Assembly: GCF_029254265.1 (NCBI RefSeq)
Contig: NZ_JAQWXX010000103.1
Span: forward strand, 1-62,897
Length of the DNA: 62,897 bases
Reading direction: 5' to 3'
Origin: Algoriphagus sp.
GTDB taxonomy: Bacteria > Bacteroidota > Bacteroidia > Cytophagales > Cyclobacteriaceae
Shown: in pieces, positions 55,345 to 62,897 of the stretch
Position numbering within the stretch: the stretch's first letter is position 1
How the letters are laid out: every line of letters begins with the position of its first letter
The notes under the pieces: generated by a model
The model's database searches: none
Told to the model about the DNA's origin: nothing
The model's input: only the letters and a program-made list of their open reading frames with translations
Program-made: the position numbers and the translations under genes

Positions 55345-55345
55345 T

Positions 55346-56524
55346 TTATTTACTAACTGGAATTGTGACCTTGAATGTTGTTCCTTTTCCTTCTACACTT
55401 TCAAATTCTATGGTTCCTTTCATCACCTCAATACATTTTTTCACAATGGAAAGTCCGAGGCCTGAGCCCTCTATGATACCTACATTCTTTGCTCGAAAAA
55501 AACGGTCGAATAGCTGATCTTGTTCACTTTTGGGAATACCAATACCTTGATCCCGGATTGTACTGATCAATTGACCATTCTCGAATGAAATATTAAAATC
55601 AACCTTCTGACCATCTGAAGAGTACTTGATTGCATTGGAAAGCAAATTTTCAAATATTTGGTAAAGCAACTCTGAGTCAGTGGTGAGAGTTTTTGGAATA
55701 TTCCCCGTCTCCATTTTAATTTCCACATCGTTTTCTTTGCCTGCATTCAGGGTATCCATTAGCTCTTTAAGAAATGCACCCATGAACATCTTTTTTGGAC
55801 GAAATTTCATTTGATCGGCATCGGCTTTCCCAAAAAACAGAACGCTTGTCAATAAATTATTCAATGCTCTTACCGAATTTTCAATTTTACCTGCATGCTT
55901 TGCAATCTTAACCTTAAAAGGATGATCCTTCTCTCCGTAAATTTGGAGCAACTGAGCTGAGCTAAGAATAGATGTTAAAGGGGTTTTAAATCCATGCGAC
56001 ACGTTCAAAACGATTCGGGATTTCAACTCATTAATTTCTCGTTCTTTCTCCAGTGCCTTTGTCAATTCCTTGTTGGCATCATAGAGTTCTACAGTCCGCT
56101 GCTTAACTTTTTCTTCCAACTCATTATTGAGCTTTTGCAGTTCTTTTTCTTTTCTATCCTTAAAAATCGCCAACTCAATAACCATGTTCAGTTCTCGGAT
56201 ATTGAATGGCTTAATTACGTAAGCACTTGGGTTAGTGCCTACTACTTTATTCAAAGTCTCTGCATCTGAACTAGCACTGAGGTAGACAACTGGGATATCA
56301 TATTTTTCATTGATAATCTCGGTGGTTTTGATCCCATCAAGTTCCCCAGCCAAATTGATATCCATCATTACGATATCGGCATGATTTTGAGTCAGAAGCT
56401 CCAAAGCTTTTTCACCAGAATCAGCAATCCCTAAAATTTCATGCTTATTCTTTTCCAAGGCTTTTTGAAGTAGAAGTGCAGAAACTGCGTCATCTTCTAC
56501 GATGAGTATTTTGAGGCTAAACAT
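55346..56524 (-). CDS. REC-histidine kinase hybrid sensor/response protein
   Basis: 392 aa. N-terminal REC domain with acidic pocket E10-D11-D12 and phospho-acceptor Asp55 (MMDINLAG), Lys105. A coiled-coil linker covers 115-170. HisKA is LNVSHGFKTPLTSILSSAQLL with His177, but the residue after it is Gly (GGA) where Glu is usual. HATPase_c has N-box, DQGIGIP and GSGLGLSIV. No transmembrane segment. Such proteins link a receiver input to a kinase output. It probably shares an operon with the downstream ABC genes. Confidence 0.88.
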   Translation of the reverse strand: MFSLKILIVEDDAVSALLLQKALEKNKHEILGIADSGEKALELLTQNHADIVMMDINLAGELDGIKTTEIINEKYDIPVVYLSASSDAETLNKVVGTNPSAYVIKPFNIRELNMVIELAIFKDRKEKELQKLNNELEEKVKQRTVELYDANKELTKALEKEREINELKSRIVLNVSHGFKTPLTSILSSAQLLQIYGEKDHPFKVKIAKHAGKIENSVRALNNLLTSVLFFGKADADQMKFRPKKMFMGAFLKELMDTLNAGKENDVEIKMETGNIPKTLTTDSELLYQIFENLLSNAIKYSSDGQKVDFNISFENGQLISTIRDQGIGIPKSEQDQLFDRFFRAKNVGIIEGSGLGLSIVKKCIEVMKGTIEFESVEGKGTTFKVTIPVSK

Positions 56525-56581
56525 TCAGGTTCTTTTCTTTTTTTCTTATAAATATGTGCTGAAAATACAAAAATTATATGC

Positions 56582-59500
56582 TTAGATAGGAATTTTGATA
56601 GTGATCATAGTTCCAGTGTTCTTCATGCTTTGGACATCAATGGTACCTTTCAGCAAATCGATTAGATTTTTGGTGATACTTAGTCCTATGCCAGTTCCAT
56701 CAAATAGACGATCGTTTCCAGTACTTTCTTGCTCGAAGGGTTGAAAAATTTTTGCCATAAACTCCTCCGACATCCCTACTCCTGTATCTTCTATTTTCAA
56801 CAGAAGCTTTCCATCCTGCCGATCTACCTGTAGGTGAATTTCGCCCTCTTCAGTGTATTTAATGGCATTACTGATGATATTGTTTAAGATCATTTCTAAA
56901 AATCTCTTATCTGTATTTCCCAGAATAGAGGAGGAAAGGTAAGTTTCGCGAAGCACGATTCCTTTTCGATTTGCAAGGTTTTTTAAGGGTTTTACTACTG
57001 TGTTTATAAAATTATTGATCTCAATTGGCTCGAAATGTACATCCATTTTATTGGCTTCAATTTTCGCCATATCCAATATGGAGTTAATTGTGCTTAGCAA
57101 GCGTTCACCACTTTGCAAAATGATATCCAGTTGAGAAATCAATACTTTATCTTCCTCATGATTCATCATGATATGTTCCGTACCTCCTAAGATCCCATTT
57201 AGTGGAGTTCGTATTTCATGACTGATATTAGACAGTAAGCTGGATTTAAACCGATTCGCCTCTTCTGCTTTTTCTTTCGCATCCCGAAGACTATTTTCAA
57301 TTACTTTTTCCAAAGAGATATCCCTGAAAATACACATAATCAAGTTTTGACCTCGGTAATCTTTTTGAATCAATTTTGTGTAAAGCATCATCTCCACAGA
57401 ATTACTTTTCCAAGGAAATACAGCTTCCAAAGAAATCCCCTGCTCTAATTTGGAGATGTTTTCCGGCTCAAACATCTGTATTTTATTTTGACAAAAACCC
57501 GGCTCACTAAAAAGCTCATGCATAAATTTACCGGGTAAGGCAGTTTCTTTCTCACCAATCAATCTTGCGAATGATGGGTTTACAGCAACGATTTCTTCCG
57601 AATCCAAGGTTAAAATCAAGCAACCTTTGGAGCTATCCCAAACATTTTTGAATTGCTGTTCCGATGCGATTTTTTCTTTTTCTTTATTGTCAAAAGCAAC
57701 TTTCAACAATCCCAATTTCCGAAGTTGCTGAAATAAAATGTTTATCAATATTCCCAATCCAATCAAGAAAGAGACGACTAGGAACAAAAACCAAATTTGC
57801 AGGTAAATCGGCTTAGCAATTTGAAAAGGCTTTGAAGAAACCTTCTCAGAAAAATTCTCACCTTCATAAGATGCTTTCATTTCTAGTTTATAGTTCCCGG
57901 GAGGAAGGTTTGTGAAAAAAAGCTGTGTCGCTTTTGGATCTTTGAGAATTGTCCACTCGCCGCCCTCTTCTGGTCCATTTATACGGTAGTGAATCCAGAG
58001 ATCCTTTTCTTCATTAAATCCTGTCACAAGGTATTCTACCTCAAACGTATTTTCAGAAAAAGAGACGTTTAGGTTTTCAGAACTCTGGTTAATATTTGGC
58101 CCTACTTTATAGGATTCAAGATAGATCTTTGGCGCTCCAGTCGCCTCAAACTTCTCTTCGGGAAAGAAAACCGAAAAACCCTTTAAAGTGCCAATAATGA
58201 TTTTCCCGGATTTGCTTTCAAGTAATGCTCCTCGGTTAATTTCATTTCCTATCAACCCATTACTCTCATCGTATCTTAATACCCCTTCTTGATTTATCCT
58301 CACAATCCCCTGATCGGTACCTAGCCAAATATTTCCTTTTGAGTCCTTAATCAAGCAATAAACAGGGTTATCAATCTGTTCGCCTTTTAGCGAATAGGGA
58401 AGAACTTCATTGTTTTTAAATATTTTTAGTCCCTCATCTGAGGCAATGAGCAAACCTTCATCTGTCTCCAAAACATCAAACCCTTGGACGATTACAAACC
58501 TATCATTCTGCTGCAGCGGAGGTTGATCAATATATTTTTTACCTGCCATGACCACTATTCTTCCATCTTTTAATTTGGAAGCTTTTCGAAAAAAATAAAT
58601 CGGCTGATCGATTAATTCTTGGATTTCCCCAATGAGATTTCGCTTATAAAGCTGGGTTCCTTGTGCAGACTTTGGAGCGATGTAAACTGACTTGGGCCCA
58701 GCCATTATCACACTGTCACCCACTATAACTACAGATGAAATAGAAACGTTGGTAGGAGGAGCAAAATGAATTGTTTTATCAGTTTCAGGAAAATACTTCC
58801 CTACTCCCCCTTGATTTGCTGAAAACCAAACTATACCTGACTCTGGGTCTTGGCTGAAATTTATAATTCGCTCCTGCGGTGTTCCTGAGGCAAATGAATC
58901 ACGGTAGACTGTGGTCATTTCCATTCGAGAAAATTTCTGTATCCCGTTGTTAAAACCAAAAAGAAAATTTCCTTGATCAAGTTCTAAAATAGCCGAGATC
59001 TCTTCAGACATCAAGTCCAGTCGAAATCTTCCATAATTCTGAAATTTCAAACTATTCAAATTGACAATACCTCGGGAAGTCGCAATCCAAAGAATCCCCT
59101 CTCTGTCTGTAATTGCATCATGAATAAAAAAAGCATTCAAAAGGTTATTTAGTTCTAAAATCAGGGGAAAACGATTGTAACTGGCAATTTTCCTGAGTTG
59201 GGAATTGAAAAAGTAAAACACATTATCCGCCCTAAAGAAAAGTCCGTAATGTGTTTCGCTTATAAAATCTGATTCAGAAATATTTGAATCCACCAAGCTG
59301 GTAGGTTTATTAAATTCAGATCCTTTGGCTAAATAGTTTTTTCCTAAGAAATAAAACTCATCAGAAAACGGAGAGGGCTTGACTACAACTGGGACTCCGG
59401 GAAGATCAATTCCTTGAAAAAGAAAAGGCTCCAACTGATCTCCGGTTAATTTGGCAGTTAGCTGCTCAAAGAAAAAATATTCTTTACCTTCAAATTTGGT

Positions 59501-59698
59501 CACTGAAAATAAACGGCCTGATTCTTTGAAATCTGGTCTAGGAAGTTGCTTGAAATCTTTCAGGTCGGACTTCCAGGTCACCAATATATTTTCCGTATCC
59601 AGAAAAAATTGCTTCTCCTTTCCTTTTCCTATCGAAAAAAATATGATACGATTACTTTGCTTAGTCCCAAAATCTATGGCAATTTCTCCTCTTCCCAT
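56582..59698 (-). CDS. Reg_prop/Y_Y_Y sensor histidine kinase, main (C-terminal) part of a frameshifted gene
   Basis: 1038 aa without a signal peptide. Residues 1-600 are propeller repeats (FIHDAITDREGILWIATSRGIVNL, NPVYCLIKDSKGNIWLGTDQGIVRI) followed by Y_Y_Y (WIHYRINGPEEGGEW). TM near 640 (IWFLFLVVSFLIGLGILINILF). PAS about 685-790, HisKA SNISHEIRTPLNGIL near 815, HATPase with DTGVGM and GTGIGLSIT. The signal peptide and first propeller strands are in another frame at 59674-60063, so it is not exported unless the shift is corrected. Confidence 0.85.
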   Translation of the reverse strand: MGRGEIAIDFGTKQSNRIIFFSIGKGKEKQFFLDTENILVTWKSDLKDFKQLPRPDFKESGRLFSVTKFEGKEYFFFEQLTAKLTGDQLEPFLFQGIDLPGVPVVVKPSPFSDEFYFLGKNYLAKGSEFNKPTSLVDSNISESDFISETHYGLFFRADNVFYFFNSQLRKIASYNRFPLILELNNLLNAFFIHDAITDREGILWIATSRGIVNLNSLKFQNYGRFRLDLMSEEISAILELDQGNFLFGFNNGIQKFSRMEMTTVYRDSFASGTPQERIINFSQDPESGIVWFSANQGGVGKYFPETDKTIHFAPPTNVSISSVVIVGDSVIMAGPKSVYIAPKSAQGTQLYKRNLIGEIQELIDQPIYFFRKASKLKDGRIVVMAGKKYIDQPPLQQNDRFVIVQGFDVLETDEGLLIASDEGLKIFKNNEVLPYSLKGEQIDNPVYCLIKDSKGNIWLGTDQGIVRINQEGVLRYDESNGLIGNEINRGALLESKSGKIIIGTLKGFSVFFPEEKFEATGAPKIYLESYKVGPNINQSSENLNVSFSENTFEVEYLVTGFNEEKDLWIHYRINGPEEGGEWTILKDPKATQLFFTNLPPGNYKLEMKASYEGENFSEKVSSKPFQIAKPIYLQIWFLFLVVSFLIGLGILINILFQQLRKLGLLKVAFDNKEKEKIASEQQFKNVWDSSKGCLILTLDSEEIVAVNPSFARLIGEKETALPGKFMHELFSEPGFCQNKIQMFEPENISKLEQGISLEAVFPWKSNSVEMMLYTKLIQKDYRGQNLIMCIFRDISLEKVIENSLRDAKEKAEEANRFKSSLLSNISHEIRTPLNGILGGTEHIMMNHEEDKVLISQLDIILQSGERLLSTINSILDMAKIEANKMDVHFEPIEINNFINTVVKPLKNLANRKGIVLRETYLSSSILGNTDKRFLEMILNNIISNAIKYTEEGEIHLQVDRQDGKLLLKIEDTGVGMSEEFMAKIFQPFEQESTGNDRLFDGTGIGLSITKNLIDLLKGTIDVQSMKNTGTMITIKIPI

Positions 59699-60063
59699 TT
59701 CCCATAGCCTCCTTTAAATAGTTTAGGAAGACCATTCTGATTAAAAAGCCAGATTATGCCATCTTCATCGATGTGGAGGGAAATACTAAAATCAAATTCC
59801 GCAGCAACAGATTCTTCCAACGAATGAGTCTGTATCCCATCGGAATAATAAACTCCCCTTACTGTAGAAAACCACATCCTCCCGAGGGTATCCTGTGCTA
59901 CCTGAAGCACATTTTGTACGGGTAGGTTTACTCCTTTAGGATTTGTGTTAAAATTAAAATCCTGTGAAAAAACTACGGAATTGCCTGCAAGAAGTATCAG
60001 AATTAAGATGCTGATATAGCGGATTTGATAAACCATCGGAGCAAGATAAAAAAGATTTTTCAA
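59674..60063 (-). CDS. N-terminal fragment of the same sensor kinase (signal peptide and first propeller blade)
   Basis: 129 aa. The signal peptide ends GNSVVFSQ; then PVQNVLQVAQDTLGRMWFSTVRGVYYSDG and LHIDEDGIIWLFNQNGLPKLF are Reg_prop-type repeats, matching the repeats of the downstream ORF. The frame ends at a TAG (59674-59676) while the downstream ORF continues the fold in the neighbouring frame. Removing a GA pair near 59680-59690 would join the two. So the gene is a single broken sensor kinase, or has a real or sequencing frameshift. Confidence 0.75.
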   Translation of the reverse strand: MKNLFYLAPMVYQIRYISILILILLAGNSVVFSQDFNFNTNPKGVNLPVQNVLQVAQDTLGRMWFSTVRGVYYSDGIQTHSLEESVAAEFDFSISLHIDEDGIIWLFNQNGLPKLFKGGYGKWEEEKLP

Positions 60064-60095
60064 GTTAATTTAAACAGAGATAGTTAGACTTTTCT

Positions 60096-60125
60096 TTTGA
60101 AGCCGGGATGATTCTCCTATTTTTG
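60096..60125 (+). promoter_or_regulatory. Promoter of sucD
   Basis: TTTG (60096-60099) and TATTTTTG (60118-60125) match the -33 and -7 elements of Bacteroidota, with 18 bp between. Transcription would start near 60131, about 17 nt before the ATG at 60148. Confidence 0.6.
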
Positions 60126-60147
60126 TGCAAACTTTAGAAATCGCATC

Positions 60148-61029
60148 ATGAGTGTACTAGTAAATAAAAATTCCAAGGTAATCGTACAAGGATTCACCGG
60201 GTCAGAGGGCTCTTTTCACGCACAGCAAATGATCGAATACGGCACTAACGTGGTCGGTGGCGTGACTCCAGGCAAAGGCGGGACTATCCATTTGGAAAAA
60301 CCTGTTTTCAACTCTGTAGAAGAAGCCGTTCAAAAAACTGGTGCAGACACTTCAATTATTTTTGTTCCACCGGCATTTGCTGCCGATGCAATTATGGAAG
60401 CTGCTGACGCTGGAATTAAGGTAATCATCGCTATTACTGAAGGAATCCCTGTAGCAGATATGATGAAAGCAAAGCCTTATATTCAGGAAAGGGGAGCAAC
60501 TCTTATCGGCCCTAACTGTCCTGGCGTAATCACTCCAGGTGAAGCAAAGGTAGGTATCATGCCTGGCTTCGTCTTCAAATCAGGAAGAATCGGCATCGTG
60601 TCCAAGTCTGGAACCTTAACTTATGAAGCAGCTGATCAAGTCGCTAAAGCAGGTTTGGGTGTTTCTACAGCTATCGGTATTGGAGGTGATCCAATCATCG
60701 GTACTTCTACCAAGCAAGCAGTACAATTGCTGATGGATGATCCTGAGACTGACGCAATCGTCATGATCGGAGAAATCGGGGGTAACTATGAAGCAGATGC
60801 TGCTAAGTGGATCAGAGAGACTGGAAACAAAAAGCCTGTAGTAGGATTCATTGCAGGTCAGACTGCTCCCGCAGGACGTAGAATGGGACACGCTGGTGCG
60901 ATCATCGGAGGTGCTGATGATACTGCTGCTGCCAAAATGAGAATCATGAGAGAAAATGGAATTCACGTAGTAGATTCTCCGGCGGAGATCGGAGCTACAA
61001 TGGCGAAAGTCCTGGGCGTGAATGCTTAA
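60148..61029 (+). CDS. sucD: Succinyl-CoA synthetase (ADP/GDP-forming) alpha subunit
   Basis: 293 aa, the usual length. CoA-binding [20 protein letters not shown] is at the N-terminus, IGPNCPG near 125, [10 protein letters not shown] near 155, and the phosphohistidine is in GHAGAIIGG near 247. The enzyme links succinyl-CoA to ATP/GTP formation in the TCA cycle and would receive succinyl-CoA made by methylmalonyl-CoA mutase. The beta subunit gene is not adjacent. A promoter and a strong terminator flank it. Confidence 0.96.
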   Translation: MSVLVNKNSKVIVQGFTGSEGSFHAQQMIEYGTNVVGGVTPGKGGTIHLEKPVFNSVEEAVQKTGADTSIIFVPPAFAADAIMEAADAGIKVIIAITEGIPVADMMKAKPYIQERGATLIGPNCPGVITPGEAKVGIMPGFVFKSGRIGIVSKSGTLTYEAADQVAKAGLGVSTAIGIGGDPIIGTSTKQAVQLLMDDPETDAIVMIGEIGGNYEADAAKWIRETGNKKPVVGFIAGQTAPAGRRMGHAGAIIGGADDTAAAKMRIMRENGIHVVDSPAEIGATMAKVLGVNA

Positions 61030-61070
61030 ATATTTGTTGGATGTTGGGTGACCGATGTCCGTTGCTTGGA

Positions 61071-61104
61071 AACCGCTCCGATTTAGTTCGGGGCGGTTTT
61101 TTTT
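61071..61104 (+). terminator. Terminator of sucD
   Basis: Stem ACCGCTCCGA / TCGGGGCGGT with one mismatch and a short loop, followed by TTTTTTTT. It starts 42 nt past the sucD stop. Confidence 0.85.
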
Positions 61105-61143
61105 ATTTCTGATTTCTAACTTCTAATTTCTGCCTTTAAAATC

Positions 61144-61151
61144 TACCTTTG
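61144..61151 (+). promoter_or_regulatory. -7 promoter element of the ABC-F gene
   Basis: TACCTTTG matches TAnnTTTG exactly, 19 nt before the ATG at 61171. This implies a very short leader. The same octamer occurs upstream of the SulP gene (1197-1204). Confidence 0.5.
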
Positions 61152-61170
61152 CCCTTTCAATTCCAAGCCA

Positions 61171-62802
61171 ATGATCTCAGTAGATAATGTCGCCGTCATT
61201 CACAGCGGTTCCACCCTCTTTAGTAATATTTCCTTTGCCATCAACGACACCGACAAAATTGCCCTTATGGGTAAAAACGGTGCAGGAAAATCCACCCTTC
61301 TGAAGATCATCGCAGGACAGACTAAGCCAAGTTCGGGTTCGGTTTCTGCGCCAAAGGACTTTGTGGTGGCTTACCTCCCTCAGCACTTGCTGACTTCGGA
61401 TGATTGTTCGGTGATGGATGAGACTTCCAAAGCTTTTGCCAGCTACCTCTACATGAAGACGGAGATCGAGCGAATCAATGAGGAATTGACTGTGCGGACA
61501 GACTACGAATCAGATGGCTATTACAAACTGATCGAGCAGGTTTCAGAATTGAGTGAGAAATTCTACGCAATCGAGGAAGTGAATTATGAAGCGGAAGTAG
61601 AGAAAGTATTACTAGGCTTAGGCTTTGAGAGAACTGATTTGACTCGATCTACATCGGAATTCTCAGGAGGTTGGAGAATGCGAATTGAATTGGCGAAGAT
61701 TCTTTTACAAAAACCTGATTTGATTCTTCTTGATGAGCCGACTAACCACCTGGATATTGAATCGATTCAATGGCTGGAAGATTTTTTACTTACTAAAGCG
61801 AAAGCCGTGGTGGTCATTTCCCACGATAGAGCCTTCGTAGATAATATTACCACTCGGACCATTGAGCTCACCATGGGCCGAATGTATGATTACAAAGCCA
61901 AGTACAGCCACTACCTTGAACTCCGAAGAGAGCGTCGGGAGCAGCAGCAAAAGCAATACGAGGAGCAGCAGGCGGTCATTGCGGATATTCAAGGCTTTAT
62001 CGATCGCTTCAAAGGCACGTATTCCAAGACACTTCAAGTACAATCAAGAGTGAAAATGCTCGAAAAAATGGAGATTATCGAAGTAGACGAAGTGGATACT
62101 TCCGCATTGAAACTCCGCTTTCCTCCTTCTCCAAGATCTGGAAATTATCCGGTGATCGTGGAAGACATGAGTAAAAGCTATGGCGATCATGTCGTTTTTA
62201 AAAACGCTGCTATGACCATCGAACGAGGACAGAAAGTTTCTTTTGTTGGAAAAAATGGTGAAGGAAAATCCACAATGATCAAAGCGATCATGAACGAGAT
62301 CGAATTTGAAGGCAAATGTGAATTAGGCCATAACGCGATGATCGGTTATTTCGCCCAAAATCAAGCCTCACTTTTGGATGAAAGCCTAACTATTTTCGAA
62401 ACCATCGATCATATCGCCGTAGGGGAAATTCGAACCAAGGTGAAGGATATTCTCGGTGCTTTTATGTTCAAGGGAGATGATATCAACAAGAAGGTGAAAG
62501 TACTTTCCGGCGGGGAAAAGACTAGGCTAGCGATGATCAAACTCTTGCTAGAACCAGTAAATCTTTTGATTCTCGATGAGCCTACCAACCATTTGGATAT
62601 GAAGACCAAAGACATCATTAAGGATGCTTTGAAAGCTTTTGATGGTACACTCATCATCGTATCTCACGACCGGGATTTCTTGGATGGCTTGGTAACCAAA
62701 GTTTTTGAATTTGGTAATAAGCGAGTGAAAGAACACTTTGAAGATATCAATGGCTTCCTACGAAATAAAAAGATTGAGAATCTGAAAGAAGTGGAGCGGT
62801 AG
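61171..62802 (+). CDS. ABC-F family ATPase (ribosome-associated, Uup/EttA/YbiT class)
   Basis: 543 aa with two ABC modules in one chain. Walker A motifs GKNGAGKST (35-43) and GKNGEGKST (near 345), signatures FSGGWRMRI and LSGGEKTRL, Walker [13 protein letters not shown] and [12 protein letters not shown]. The linker between them ([33 protein letters not shown]) is the helical P-site tRNA interaction motif of the family. No transmembrane segment. It probably rescues or tunes translating ribosomes. It is followed at once by a heptanucleotide repeat array. Confidence 0.93.
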   Translation: MISVDNVAVIHSGSTLFSNISFAINDTDKIALMGKNGAGKSTLLKIIAGQTKPSSGSVSAPKDFVVAYLPQHLLTSDDCSVMDETSKAFASYLYMKTEIERINEELTVRTDYESDGYYKLIEQVSELSEKFYAIEEVNYEAEVEKVLLGLGFERTDLTRSTSEFSGGWRMRIELAKILLQKPDLILLDEPTNHLDIESIQWLEDFLLTKAKAVVVISHDRAFVDNITTRTIELTMGRMYDYKAKYSHYLELRRERREQQQKQYEEQQAVIADIQGFIDRFKGTYSKTLQVQSRVKMLEKMEIIEVDEVDTSALKLRFPPSPRSGNYPVIVEDMSKSYGDHVVFKNAAMTIERGQKVSFVGKNGEGKSTMIKAIMNEIEFEGKCELGHNAMIGYFAQNQASLLDESLTIFETIDHIAVGEIRTKVKDILGAFMFKGDDINKKVKVLSGGEKTRLAMIKLLLEPVNLLILDEPTNHLDMKTKDIIKDALKAFDGTLIIVSHDRDFLDGLVTKVFEFGNKRVKEHFEDINGFLRNKKIENLKEVER

Positions 62803-62803
62803 A

Positions 62804-62897
62804 CAGTTGGCAGTTGGCAGTTGGCAGTTGGCAGTTGGCAGTTGGCAGTTGGCAGTTGGCAGTTGGCAGTTGGCAGTTGGCAGTTGGCAGTTGGCAG
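62804..62897. repeat. CAGTTGG heptanucleotide tandem repeat
   Basis: Thirteen full copies and a partial of CAGTTGG run without a mismatch from 1 nt after the ABC-F stop codon to the window edge, so the array may be longer. The 7-bp period is not a multiple of 3. No gene is seen in it here. Confidence 0.97.

Overview
The window looks like chromosomal DNA of a free-living, probably aerobic member of the Bacteroidota, most likely a cytophagalean of the Cyclobacteriaceae/Algoriphagus type. This is inferred from protein character and not from a marker gene. The signs are promoters of the TAnnTTTG type with hardly any Shine-Dalgarno sequences, many lipoproteins, Reg_prop/Y_Y_Y sensor kinases, a two-subunit methylmalonyl-CoA mutase, a BtuG-like propeller lipoprotein, and SCO1/cytochrome c genes. 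DNA is AT-rich throughout and I see no prophage, CRISPR array, rRNA or tRNA. The left edge holds the end of an IS1595-type transposase.

Layout. 0-9.4 kb: multi-OB cold-shock-like protein, SulP anion transporter, serine hydrolase, HtrA protease, Hsp20, large MscS channel, CspA-type protein. 9.5-24.5 kb: SixA phosphatase, SDR, HslU, Lon, two cell-envelope proteins, RseP, Dxr, a second HtrA, an orphan HI0074-type protein, DnaA. This stretch is rich in proteostasis genes. 24.8-28.3 kb: methylmalonyl-CoA mutase (mutA-mutB). 28.3-32.8 kb: a minus-strand catabolic cluster with a split AtuA (two ORFs), a CitMHS transporter and a type-B carboxylesterase. 33-35.7 kb: lipoprotein, YtcJ-type amidohydrolase, NTF2-like protein. 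36-37 kb and 46.5-47.6 kb: two AAA_14/DUF4143 ATPases. 37-39.8 kb: NTR-like protein, 2Fe-2S ferredoxin, ferredoxin-NADP reductase, MarR regulator. 39.9-46.4 kb: a vitamin B12 uptake locus, with an ABC importer leftward and a cobalamin riboswitch, btuB-like receptor and btuG-like lipoprotein rightward. 47.6-52.9 kb: DUF3298 protein, MeaB, HemJ, SCO1, cytochrome c, aminotransferase IV. 53-56.5 kb: DUF3299 protein, LolD/FtsX-type ABC pair and a REC-histidine kinase. 56.6-60 kb: a large sensor kinase split by a frameshift. 60-62.9 kb: SucD, an ABC-F ATPase and a CAGTTGG heptanucleotide tandem repeat running off the right edge.

How the genes connect. The B12 locus, mutA/mutB, meaB and sucD form one metabolic line: import cobalamin, use it in methylmalonyl-CoA mutase, repair the enzyme with MeaB, and pass succinyl-CoA to succinyl-CoA synthetase.

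Most unusual signals: (1) both AAA_14/DUF4143 ATPase genes are preceded by exactly two palindromic units with a 32-bp pitch, although the unit sequences are unrelated; (2) a roughly 60-bp dyad element lies at the same 29-nt distance upstream of two unrelated lipoprotein genes; (3) two genes appear broken by small frameshifts, one in a 7-nt homopolymer inside a signal peptide and one between the signal-peptide part and the body of a sensor kinase; (4) a 13-copy heptanucleotide repeat follows the ABC-F gene. All coordinates and motifs were read by eye. Family assignments come from recognised motifs, not from searches.
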